From Chloroflexota bacterium (GTDB taxonomy: Bacteria > Chloroflexota > UBA6077 > SHYK01): a stretch of DNA of 64,000 nt. A program made the translations under genes and the position numbers. Of the stretch, positions 52,250 to 60,086 are shown piece after piece. The DNA is taken from contig SHYK01000001.1 in NCBI GenBank assembly GCA_009692845.1, positions 62,001-126,000 on the forward strand. The letters are read 5' to 3'. The notes beneath the pieces were generated by a model. The model did no database searches. It worked only from the letters and a program-made list of their open reading frames with translations, and was not told the origin of the DNA. The stretch's first letter is position 1; every line of letters begins with the position of its first letter.

Positions 52250-53470
52250 TCAGTCGACGGAGCTATTTGCCAGGGCGGCCTGAGGAGTCTCGAAATCTAC
52301 CGCCGGCAAGATGATCAAAGGCACGCCTCTGGCGACATTGGCCGGCGGCTCTTTCCCAAGGAAGAATACCGCAACCGCATGTCCACGCTCGATCAGTGCT
52401 TCAATCTCGTCGAGGCTTTCAGGGTCCAGGAAAGCGGCCACCACGATCAAGCTCGCGCCGTATGGGAAGTTCGCGGCGACTCGGCGCAGAAAGGGCCCGA
52501 AAGCCAAGGTGGGGAGGGCGGTGAGCCTGGCCAGCACTGCCAGCGCCTCGGCTGCTTGAGCCGGGCGCCGGCTGGGCGGAAGATACGCCTGAAACTGCTC
52601 GATTCCGGCCCCCCCGGCGTTAGCGGCCAGGCCCACTGCCCACTGGCGATTCAACAAATCCCGTACCAGAGCGGCCGCCACGCCGATCGACGCTTCGAGT
52701 TTGTCTTCGTCATAGCCCTGCCAGGCGTGCTCCAGAGTCTGCACGTTGAGGGCCACGACGACATTGGTTAGGGTGGTTGGGGTGAATACCCGGGTCTGAA
52801 GCTGTTGCCTGCGTGCGGTCGCTTTCCAATCCACCCAGTGACGGGGATCGCCGGGGCGGTAGTCTCGAATCCCCGCAAACCAGGAGGGGTCCTGCAGAAC
52901 CGGAGGTGCGGCTTTGATCGGGCCAAACGGGAACCGGGAGCGGAGGGCGCTCCAATCCAAAGAGGCGATCCGTGGGTAAACGATGAGAGACCGGGTTTCG
53001 GGGACTCTCAGGTGAACCGGGAAGATGCCGAGTGGATCGCCGGTCTCGAGGTCGGTCGGACCGACCAGGTACTCGCCGCGTTCACTACAGCTAAATCGCT
53101 CTCGGAGGACCAAGCGCTCGTGCCATCCAAGCGAGAGCGTGCGGCGCTGAACCCACGCCGAGCCGTGCGGCTTGACGTCCTGTCGAACGGCGACTAGCGC
53201 GGCGGGAAAACGATCCTCCACCTCCGCCCAGGGAAGCGGCCAGCGCTTCTGGTTCGTGATCTCCACCACATAATCGGTTTCTTCGCCGGGAAAGATGCGC
53301 GGAGGATCAAACGAGCGGTGATACGAGAGCAACTGAGTGGAGCGACGCGACCACAAAGCGGAGATTAGCGTCGCGGCCCCCAGTAGCGAGCAAAACAGGA
53401 TGAGCGCGGGCTGCACCCGGATGACGCCGACCAGAAGCAGAATCGCAAGTAGGGCGAAGACCGCAGGCAT
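52250..53470 (-). CDS. DUF58 domain protein
   Basis: ATG 53470 gives 406 residues; the longer track start runs into moxR. The protein has two N-terminal transmembrane helices (AVFALLAILLLVGVI and LILFCSLLGAATLISAL), an Ig-like beta region, and the DUF58 motif DYRPGDPRHWVDWKATARRQQLQTRVFTPTT, followed by a von Willebrand A-like fold (VVALNVQTLEHAW, LDPESLDEIEALIERGHAVAVFFLG). The first MIDAS-type aspartate is replaced (VALNVQTLE), as often in DUF58. It works with the MoxR ATPase gene upstream. Confidence 0.88.
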   Translation of the reverse strand: MPAVFALLAILLLVGVIRVQPALILFCSLLGAATLISALWSRRSTQLLSYHRSFDPPRIFPGEETDYVVEITNQKRWPLPWAEVEDRFPAALVAVRQDVKPHGSAWVQRRTLSLGWHERLVLRERFSCSERGEYLVGPTDLETGDPLGIFPVHLRVPETRSLIVYPRIASLDWSALRSRFPFGPIKAAPPVLQDPSWFAGIRDYRPGDPRHWVDWKATARRQQLQTRVFTPTTLTNVVVALNVQTLEHAWQGYDEDKLEASIGVAAALVRDLLNRQWAVGLAANAGGAGIEQFQAYLPPSRRPAQAAEALAVLARLTALPTLAFGPFLRRVAANFPYGASLIVVAAFLDPESLDEIEALIERGHAVAVFFLGKEPPANVARGVPLIILPAVDFETPQAALANSSVD

Positions 53471-53546
53471 GGCTGCGGCTAACCCGCCCCCGGTGAGGGG
53501 GAGGGAGAAGTTGAAGGTGTGCGGAGGTCCCGTCGTCGCATTTTGT

Positions 53547-54518
53547 TCAGGCGACGGGGGACGCGTGGGGAAGCGGCTCGACTGGCGCGGGCGTTTCTTC
53601 GACGATGGAATCCAGCACGTGCTGAACGTCCGAGCCTCGGAGCCGCCCTTGATGACGAAGAATGAGCCGGTGGGCGAACACGGGACCAACCAAGGACTTA
53701 GCGTCGTCTGGGATCACATAATTGCGACCGCGGAGGGCCGCTCGGGCCTGGGATGCGCGGAAGAGTGCGAGACTGGCGCGCGGACTGGCACCCAGCTCAA
53801 TTGCTTCGTGAAGGCGCGTCGCCCGAGCCAGAGTGACGATATATTCCGCGATTGAGTCGTCCACGTAGACCTGACGGGCGTCCTGGACCAGAGCCATGAT
53901 CTCCGCGGACGAGGCAACGGATTGGACGTCCTCCAGGGGAGTTGCGGTCTCGAACCGCCGCAGGATCGCGATCTCCTCGGTGTCTGTCGGGTATCCGATG
54001 CTGAGGCGCAGCAGGAAGCGGTCGAGCTGGGCCTCAGGAAGGGGGAAAGTTCCTTCGAGCTCGATAGGATTCTGGGTGGCCAGCACGACGAAGGGGCGGG
54101 GCAGCGAAGTGGTCTGGCCTTCGACGGTCACCTGCCGCTCTTCCATCGCTTCAAGCAAGGCGGACTGGGTCCGCGGGGTTGCCCGGTTGATCTCGTCGGC
54201 CAGGATGACGTTGGCGTGGATAGGCCCGGCCCGGAATTCAAAATCGCCGCTCTTCTGATTGAAAAAAAAGATCCCAGTCACGTCGCTCGGCAACAGATCG
54301 GGCGTGAACTGGATTCGGCTGAAGCTGCTGGATAGGCAGCGAGCCAAGCTCTTGGCCATCGTGGTCTTACCGATCCCGGGCACATCCTCAAGCAGAACGT
54401 GCCCTTCGCAGAGCAGAGCCACCGCCAGGAACTCGACGACCTCGGACTTGCCCACAATCACCCGGCCAACTTCCGCGGACAGGGCTTGGCCAAAAGTGCG
54501 TATCCGGGTGGGGTCCAT
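53547..54518 (-). CDS. MoxR-family AAA+ ATPase
   Basis: The 323 residues include VGKSEVVEFLAVALLCEGHVLLEDVPGIGKTTMAKSLARCLSSSFSRIQFTPDLLPSDVTG (Walker A GIGKTT), ILADEINRATPRTQSALLEAMEERQVTV (Walker B), VLATQNPIELEGTFPLPEAQLDRFLLRL (sensor 1, arginine finger) and a C-terminal lid with GASPRASLALFRASQARAALRGRNYVIPDD. MoxR ATPases act as chaperones that mature partner proteins, often with DUF58 and VWA proteins. The gene is first in the moxR-DUF58-DUF4129 operon. Confidence 0.93.
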   Translation of the reverse strand: MDPTRIRTFGQALSAEVGRVIVGKSEVVEFLAVALLCEGHVLLEDVPGIGKTTMAKSLARCLSSSFSRIQFTPDLLPSDVTGIFFFNQKSGDFEFRAGPIHANVILADEINRATPRTQSALLEAMEERQVTVEGQTTSLPRPFVVLATQNPIELEGTFPLPEAQLDRFLLRLSIGYPTDTEEIAILRRFETATPLEDVQSVASSAEIMALVQDARQVYVDDSIAEYIVTLARATRLHEAIELGASPRASLALFRASQARAALRGRNYVIPDDAKSLVGPVFAHRLILRHQGRLRGSDVQHVLDSIVEETPAPVEPLPHASPVA

Positions 54519-54598
54519 CTAAGACCTAGCCATGCAACAATCAGCAGAAAGGCTGACCCGTTGGGAAGGCAAGCTTCTCACCTTGCGGTCCGCCAAGA

Positions 54599-55261
54599 CT
54601 AGTTTCGACGCGCCGGGTCGAGGAGCTGGAATCCTCCTGCCCCGATGAGCGGTACGAAACGGACCGGTCCCAGGTCGCGGGTGGTAAAGCGCGTCTCGGA
54701 TCGCTCGACGACGACGAGCTGCTGCTCTTTCAATGAGCCGATCGGCGCAACGAGTCGACCATGGTTCGTCAGCTGTCGAAGCACGGGCCGGGGTAACGTC
54801 GGTGAGTTGGCCGTGATGATGATGGCGTCGTAGGGAGCGAATTCTGGCCAGCCGAGGCTGCCGTCTCCCTGGATGACCGTGACGTTGGGGGCGAGCTCCT
54901 TTAGGCGTGGGGCGGCGGCTTTGGCCAGTGACGCAAGGATCTCGATGGTCACGACGTCGCCGGCCATTTCGGCCGCCACTGCCGCCCCGTATCCCGACCC
55001 GGTACCTATTTCAAGCACGTGCTCGGTGCCGGCCAGGTGCAGCGCCTCGATCATGCAGGCGACTACATAGGGCTGAGAAATCGTCTGCTGGTCCCCGATC
55101 GGGAGGGCGATGTTGTCGCAAGCCCAGGGCCGTAGCCGCTCAGGGATGAAGGCCTCCCTCGGTACCCGTCGGATCGCTTCGAGGACGCGTTCGTCGCGGA
55201 CCCCCGCTTTTCGGAGCACAGCGACCAGCTGCTCGCGGGTCGCCAGACGGGGCAATGCCAA
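54599..55261 (-). CDS. pcm: Protein-L-isoaspartate O-methyltransferase
   Basis: The 220-residue enzyme reads RVLEAIRRVPREAFIPERLRPWACDNIALPIGDQQTISQPYVVACMIEALHLAGTEHVLEIGTGSGYGAAVAAEMAG, with SQPYVVA and the SAM loop LEIGTGSGYGAA, then LKELAPNVTVIQGDGSLGW and the APYDAIIITANSPTLP block. The usual ITAA/APxxP motif reads ITANSPTLP. It repairs damaged aspartyl residues. No surE partner is nearby. It is divergent from the small lipoprotein gene. Confidence 0.92.
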   Translation of the reverse strand: MALPRLATREQLVAVLRKAGVRDERVLEAIRRVPREAFIPERLRPWACDNIALPIGDQQTISQPYVVACMIEALHLAGTEHVLEIGTGSGYGAAVAAEMAGDVVTIEILASLAKAAAPRLKELAPNVTVIQGDGSLGWPEFAPYDAIIITANSPTLPRPVLRQLTNHGRLVAPIGSLKEQQLVVVERSETRFTTRDLGPVRFVPLIGAGGFQLLDPARRN

Positions 55262-55297
55262 ATGCGGAGCTTCCTCTACTGATTTGTGTGCTGATTT

Positions 55298-55693
55298 GTG
55301 GCATTCTATCCGAGGAGGCTGACCAAGTTGTTCGGAACCGGATGGCTCGCGTTTTCGGTCACACTCGCGGCGACCGCCTGCGCGCTAGCAAGTGCGCCGG
55401 ATGGAGACCCTTCCGACCCGCCAATTCCGACCGGGGCGGAGTCGGCGCTTCAGGCGGCCCGTGACGATCTGCGCTTGCGCTTCCCGGATGGGGCGATCAT
55501 AGTCCGCTCAGTCGACCCGATGGAATGGCCGGATGCGAGTCTCGGGTGTCCCGCTCCAGGCCGACTTTATGCCCAGGTCGTGACCGTTGGCTATCGGATC
55601 GCTTTGACGACCGGCGACCATGAGTACGCCTATCATTCAGGGGGCTCTCGCGTGGTGCCTTGCGCATCCGATGAGGACGGATCGGGCGGATAA
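55298..55693 (+). CDS. Small secreted or lipoprotein with WPDxSLGCP domain
   Basis: The 131-residue product has a hydrophobic N-terminal region (LFGTGWLAFSVTLAATACALA) whose ATAC could be a lipobox, then an acidic proline linker and a compact domain ALQAARDDLRLRFPDGAIIVRSVDPMEWPDASLGCPAPGRLYAQVVTVGYRIALTTGDHEYAYHSG. I recognise the W-PD-SLGCP..G..YAQV..GYRI...G..Y.YH pattern from uncharacterised exported proteins of Chloroflexota and Actinobacteria, often in multiple copies. Function unknown; two cysteines could form a disulfide. Confidence 0.65.
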   Translation: MAFYPRRLTKLFGTGWLAFSVTLAATACALASAPDGDPSDPPIPTGAESALQAARDDLRLRFPDGAIIVRSVDPMEWPDASLGCPAPGRLYAQVVTVGYRIALTTGDHEYAYHSGGSRVVPCASDEDGSGG

Positions 55694-55815
55694 GTCGACC
55701 CTTCTTCCCTCTTGCTCCCCCACCCTAGCCACACCGTCGAGGGGAGGAGCGGGATGCCCCTTCGGCTATACTTGCTCCGTAGCGGAAGAGTATTTCCGGT
55801 CGGAGGCTTTCCAAG

Positions 55816-56172
55816 GTGATTAATCTCACCGTGAGTGCGGTCAAGCAGTTCAAGCGGCTCGTCGTAGAGCAAGGGCGTCCCGAGTTGGCGCTTCGCGTCT
55901 TCGTGTCTCCGGGCGGCTGCTCGGGCATGAGCTACGGGATGGCTTTTGACGAGGCGCCCCAAGAGGGTGATCTGACCGTCGAGCAAGATGGCGTCAAGGT
56001 CTGGGTCGACGAAATGAGCGTTCTGTATCTCAAGGGCTCAGAGATTGACTTTGTCGACAAGCTGATGGGCGGCGGATTCACGATCAATAACCCGAACGCG
56101 GCTCGAAGCTGTGCCTGTGGGCACTCATTCGACACGGGCGGCGATGGCGAAAGCGCGCGTCCCTGTAGCTAA
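55816..56172 (+). CDS. A-type iron-sulfur carrier (ErpA/IscA/HesB family)
   Basis: The 118 residues include VSAVKQFKRLVVEQGRPELALRVFVSPGGCSGMSYGMAF, DGVKVWVDEMSVLYLKGSEIDFVDKLMGGGFTINNPNAARSCACGHSFD. The three ligand cysteines of A-type carriers are present (GCSG and SCACGHSF). GTG start behind GGAGG. A-type carriers pass Fe-S clusters to apo-enzymes. The gene stands just before korAB, whose ferredoxin-linked enzyme holds clusters or uses ferredoxin, a plausible client. Confidence 0.92.
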   Translation: MINLTVSAVKQFKRLVVEQGRPELALRVFVSPGGCSGMSYGMAFDEAPQEGDLTVEQDGVKVWVDEMSVLYLKGSEIDFVDKLMGGGFTINNPNAARSCACGHSFDTGGDGESARPCS

Positions 56173-56379
56173 GTCCCGCGGATGACCGGGATTAGATTCG
56201 TTTCCTTCACTTGATCGGCGGGTGCCCGGTTTCAACTGAATAGACAAATTTCGGCGGTGGGGCACTAACCCAGGGTGCGCCGTTCGACAGGCCTTTTGTT
56301 AGAATTGGGCGTTTTTGATGCCCCGGATGCGCGCAAAGTCCAAATTTTAACGTTGAAAAACCGGCCAAGGGAGGTGACA

Positions 56380-58143
56380 GTGGCGGTCATAAACGACATG
56401 ACCTTCAAAATGGGCGGCGAGGCCGGCCAGGGAGCCGACAGTAGCGGTCACGGCTTCGCGAAAGCGTTGGCGAGGGCGGGACTGTACGTTTACGGGAATC
56501 AGGACTACATGTCCCGGATTCGCGGCGGACACAACTTCTTCCAGATCCGAGTGAATGAGCGTGATATCCAGGCCTCCACCCCTGGCATTCAAGTGCTCAT
56601 GCCGCTCGATCTGATGACGGTCACGGAACATCTCGACGAGATGGTTCCGGGCAGTGCAGTGATCATGGATGCCCCGATGAAGATCGACGACAGCAGGCTG
56701 ACCTCCCGCGGAATCAAGCCGATCCGAGTGCCACTCACCGAGATCGCTCAGCGCGAAGGCGGCAACAAGATAATGATGAATACCGCCTCCCTTGCGGTGG
56801 CGGCCGGGCTAGTCGACCTTCCTTTCGAGTTCATCGAGCAGGTCATTCTGGATAATTTTGGAAACCGGAAGGGCTCGGCAATCGCGCAGGCGAATATCGC
56901 GGTCGCCAAGGCGGCCTATGACGAAGGGGCCCGCGAGTTCGGACCGGACTTCGAATTCAAGCTCAAGCCCATTCCGAACACGCACCGGATGCTCATCAAT
57001 GGCAACCAGGCCATCGCCTTTGGCGCGGCAGCGGCGGGTTGCCGGTGGATCTCCATGTACCCCATGACTCCTGCCACGACGGTCACCGAGTGGCTGGCGG
57101 CCCATCACAAGAAGCTCGGAATCGTGGTCAAAGAGTGCGAGGATGAGATCACCGCGGTGCTCATGGCCATCGGAGCTGCCCACAGCGGAGTCCGGGCTAT
57201 GACAGCTACCTCGGGCGGCGGCCTCTCGTTAATGGTCGAAGCCATAGGACTGGCCGCGATCACGGAAACGCCCCTCGTGGTGGTGGACGCCATGCGAGGT
57301 GGACCCTCGACGGGCCTACCCACGCGAACCGAGCAATCGGATTTGCAGTTCGTCATAAACTTGTCGCAGGGCGAGTTCCCCCGGGTGGTTCTCACCCCCG
57401 GGACGGTCGAAGAGTGCTTCCAGGCGGGATGGCGCGCCTTCAACTTCGCAGAGAAATACCAAATCCCAGTCTTTATCCTGACTGACATGAACCAGTCCAA
57501 CGCGATCCGAGCCATTGACCAGGACCGGTTCGACATGGGAGCCGTGGAGATCAATCGGGGTGATTTGCTTACTGACGCGGATCTCGATGCGCTCACCGAG
57601 CCTTATCTGCGCCACAAGCTAACTGCGAACGGGATCTCCCCCCGAGCCATGCCCGGCCATCCCAATGGGGTGATGCTGACCACCAGTGACGAGCATTTCG
57701 AAAACGGCCAGGCGGTCGAGGAAGTCGAGATGCGGATCCTGCAGATGGACAAGCGGATGCGGAAGCTGGATGAAGCAGCTAAAGACATTCGCCCGCCGTT
57801 GCTGGAAGGGCCGGAAGACGCAGATCTCACCCTGGTTGGATGGGGTACGACCTATGGTCCTATCCATGAGGCCAGGCTCATCTTGAGCGCCGACGGACTA
57901 AAAGTGAACCACCTCCACTACCACGAAGTCTGGCCGTTTCCATCTGCCCGCACCGAGGAAGTGCTGGGTAACGCGCGCAGAGTCATCGACATCGAGAACA
58001 ACTACACCGGGCAGCTTGCCCTGGTCATTCGGATGATGACCGGAATCGATATACCGCACAAGATACTCAAGTACGATGGCCGTCCCTTTACGGGCGAGGA
58101 TCTTGCCGAAAAGGTGCGCGAAGGGGTGCTCATTAATGTCTGA
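56380..58143 (+). CDS. korA: 2-oxoacid:ferredoxin oxidoreductase, fused gamma-alpha subunit
   Basis: GTG 56380 behind AAGGGAGG gives 587 residues. The N-terminal 180 residues are the gamma domain (FKMGGEAGQGADSSGHGFAKALARAGLYVYGNQDYMSRIRGGHNFFQIRV), the rest the alpha/pyrimidine domain with INGNQAIAFGAAAAGCRWISMYPMTPATTVTEWLA and VKECEDEITAVLMAIGAAHSGVRAMTATSGGGLSLM. It decarboxylates a 2-oxoacid (2-oxoglutarate in most Kor pairs) to the acyl-CoA with ferredoxin as electron acceptor. The gene overlaps korB by eight bases. Confidence 0.93.
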   Translation: MAVINDMTFKMGGEAGQGADSSGHGFAKALARAGLYVYGNQDYMSRIRGGHNFFQIRVNERDIQASTPGIQVLMPLDLMTVTEHLDEMVPGSAVIMDAPMKIDDSRLTSRGIKPIRVPLTEIAQREGGNKIMMNTASLAVAAGLVDLPFEFIEQVILDNFGNRKGSAIAQANIAVAKAAYDEGAREFGPDFEFKLKPIPNTHRMLINGNQAIAFGAAAAGCRWISMYPMTPATTVTEWLAAHHKKLGIVVKECEDEITAVLMAIGAAHSGVRAMTATSGGGLSLMVEAIGLAAITETPLVVVDAMRGGPSTGLPTRTEQSDLQFVINLSQGEFPRVVLTPGTVEECFQAGWRAFNFAEKYQIPVFILTDMNQSNAIRAIDQDRFDMGAVEINRGDLLTDADLDALTEPYLRHKLTANGISPRAMPGHPNGVMLTTSDEHFENGQAVEEVEMRILQMDKRMRKLDEAAKDIRPPLLEGPEDADLTLVGWGTTYGPIHEARLILSADGLKVNHLHYHEVWPFPSARTEEVLGNARRVIDIENNYTGQLALVIRMMTGIDIPHKILKYDGRPFTGEDLAEKVREGVLINV

Positions 58144-59002
58144 CATGAAGCTCTTCAACATCGACGAAAAGCCCACCTGGTGCCCGGGGTGCGGCGATTT
58201 CGCTATCCTTGCCGCCCTGAAGTTGGCACTGTCCGGCCTCGACCTTTACCCGCATAACACGATGCTGGTGTCGGGAATTGGCTGCGGAAGCAAGCTGCCT
58301 TATTACATGAAAGCCAATGCCTTCGACACCTTGCACGGTCGGGCGTTACCAGTGGCGACCGGGATCAAGCTTGCGAACCACGATCTGAACGTAGTGGTCA
58401 TTAGCGGAGACGGCGACGGTTATGGAATCGGCGGCAATCACTTCATGCACGTGATGCGCCGGAACCCTGACCTGACCCACATCGTTGAGAACAATCAGGT
58501 CTATGGGCTGACCAAAGGCCAGTATTCGCCAACCAGCGATAAGGGCTATATCAGCACTACCTCACCGGATGGCTCGATTGAGATCATGGTCAATCCGATG
58601 GCCGTGGCCCTGGCCGGCGGAGCGACCTTCGTAGGCCGTGGGTTCGCCGGCGATCCCAAGCACCTGACCCAGCTCATCATGAAGGGGATTCGGCACAAGG
58701 GCTACGCGCTTATCGACGTGCTCCAGCCCTGTGTGACCTACAACAAAATCAACACTTACGAATGGTACAAACAGCGCGCGTACAAGCTGGATGATGAAGA
58801 AGGCTACGACGCCACGGATTACGAGTCGGCCTGGAGGAAGGCGCGGGAATGGGACGAGCGGATCCCGATCGGCGTCATCTACCAGGAAGATCGGCTCACC
58901 TATGAAGCGCAGGTCGAGGAGCTAGCCGACGGTCCTCTGAACCGAACCTCGCCCCACCGAGACCGCGAGGTCCTGGATTCGATCAAGCTGGAGTTCGTCT
59001 AG
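58136..59002 (+). CDS. korB: 2-oxoacid:ferredoxin oxidoreductase, beta subunit
   Basis: ATG 58136 overlaps the korA stop and gives 288 residues. CPGCGDFAILAALKLAL at the N-terminus holds cluster-ligand cysteines, and SGDGDGYGIGGNHFMHVMRRNPDLTHIVENNQVYGLTKGQYSPTSD is the thiamine-diphosphate motif. A third cysteine is in GIGCGSK, and the C-terminal VLQPCVTYN contributes the fourth, the pattern of KorB that binds a 4Fe-4S cluster. Partner of korA. Confidence 0.95.
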   Translation: MSDMKLFNIDEKPTWCPGCGDFAILAALKLALSGLDLYPHNTMLVSGIGCGSKLPYYMKANAFDTLHGRALPVATGIKLANHDLNVVVISGDGDGYGIGGNHFMHVMRRNPDLTHIVENNQVYGLTKGQYSPTSDKGYISTTSPDGSIEIMVNPMAVALAGGATFVGRGFAGDPKHLTQLIMKGIRHKGYALIDVLQPCVTYNKINTYEWYKQRAYKLDDEEGYDATDYESAWRKAREWDERIPIGVIYQEDRLTYEAQVEELADGPLNRTSPHRDREVLDSIKLEFV

Positions 59003-59010
59003 GCTACTGC

Positions 59011-59034
59011 GCGAGCTTCGAGAATCGGGCTCGC
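59011..59034. terminator. Possible terminator between korB and the XRE regulator gene
   Basis: GCGAGC and GCTCGC flank a 12-base loop between two convergent genes. The stem is short and no T-run follows, so the call is weak. Confidence 0.35.
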
Positions 59035-59098
59035 ACTCAAGGTAGCGCGATTTGTGCTTGCAGCTCAGGACATGAGCCGTTACAGGCGATGTCCACGG

Positions 59099-59974
59099 TC
59101 ACGATCCGGAGATGCCGTAGACCTGGGTGGTGAGCGCCAAGGCGGTTACGGTTCTCGCCACCGGTCGTCCCACACCGGGAATCACCGGCGATAGACTCTG
59201 AATCTTGGCCATGACCAGCTCCTCTAGTTTTTCGAGCGAGGGAAAGGCGATCGTCGCGGCCACGTCGTAGGCGCCCATGGTGACCGCGGCATGGACAAAG
59301 TTGGCGTCCCGGGGCCCCAAGGGAATATCGGCCAGCATCCGCACGAGGCCCCGCGAATCAACCTGACCTTTCTGCATGAACAGAAACGCCAGGGGCCGGT
59401 GGTCCGGAACCCGCTCGATCTTGGGCTCGTCCGTCCGGATCAGGAGCGTCTCGGTTCTTCTGACGTGCGTGAATCGCGGGTCGACGTGGAGGGCATCAAT
59501 GCATTGGAAAAGGCTTGATGCGCTGGATGCCCGCAGGCGCGCGACAACCTCGAAGGGGCCCCACACCGCCGCGCTCCATACGCACTCTCGAAGCCCAGCC
59601 AGGCTCGCCGCGACATAGGCAGCATTCGGCGGCTCCACATCGACTAGCACGTAGGCTTCCGCGCTCTCGGAAGCCGGCGGTTCGTGCCGAGCATCCGGAT
59701 CGATCAACCCCACGGCTCCGGTGAAGGTTTCTCTCCGCCCTGGGTGCGCCAGCCCCATGAGCAGCTCCCCCTCTTCAAAGCTCAGCCCGAGGCCATACAT
59801 GAGCTTCTTGAGTGAGCTGCTCTTCGGTTTGGTGTAGCCGTCTACCCCGCGTTCCAAACGACTAATGAACCCCGGGCTCACGCCCGCTCGGCGAGCCAGC
59901 TCGATCTGGCTATACAGCCGCTTTTCCCGCAACGCCCGGAGCTGGTCCCCAAGCGTCAACGTGGGTGGGTCCAT
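59099..59974 (-). CDS. XRE-type regulator with two AsnC-like ligand domains
   Basis: The 291-residue protein begins with an XRE helix-turn-helix, LGDQLRALREKRLYSQIELARRAGVSPGFISRLERGVDGYTKPKSSSLKKLMYGLGLSFEE (about 8-70). The rest contains two beta-alpha-beta modules resembling the AsnC/Lrp ligand-binding fold (AEAYVLVDVEPPNAAYVAASLAG.. and PLAFLFMQKGQVDSRGLVRMLADIPLGPRDANFVHAAVTMGAYDVAATIAFPSLEKLEELV). I do not know this combination as a named family. It is divergent from an aldehyde dehydrogenase gene and probably controls it. Confidence 0.75.
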   Translation of the reverse strand: MDPPTLTLGDQLRALREKRLYSQIELARRAGVSPGFISRLERGVDGYTKPKSSSLKKLMYGLGLSFEEGELLMGLAHPGRRETFTGAVGLIDPDARHEPPASESAEAYVLVDVEPPNAAYVAASLAGLRECVWSAAVWGPFEVVARLRASSASSLFQCIDALHVDPRFTHVRRTETLLIRTDEPKIERVPDHRPLAFLFMQKGQVDSRGLVRMLADIPLGPRDANFVHAAVTMGAYDVAATIAFPSLEKLEELVMAKIQSLSPVIPGVGRPVARTVTALALTTQVYGISGS

Positions 59975-60016
59975 CGGCTCCCCTGTTGCGCTCCCCCCGT
60001 GTCAGCGCTAATACAC

Positions 60017-60025
60017 TGTACTACA
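60017..60025. promoter_or_regulatory. Candidate operator TGTA-C-TACA
   Basis: The palindrome TGTACTACA lies in the 112-base gap between the divergent XRE regulator and aldehyde dehydrogenase genes, 10 bases before the TTGACA box of the latter. A wider, imperfect dyad (CACTGTACTACACAG) surrounds it. Binding by the regulator is inferred. Confidence 0.45.
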
Positions 60026-60034
60026 CAGCTAGAT

Positions 60035-60062
60035 TTGACAACAAACGGGGCCGCGGCATAAC
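60035..60062 (+). promoter_or_regulatory. Promoter of the aldehyde dehydrogenase gene
   Basis: A perfect TTGACA at 60035-60040 is followed after 16 bases by CATAAC (60057-60062). The transcript would start near 60070 and the GAGGAGAGC ribosome site and ATG 60087 follow. Confidence 0.55.
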
Positions 60063-60086
60063 CTTGTCCCGCCGAGGAGAGCAAAC

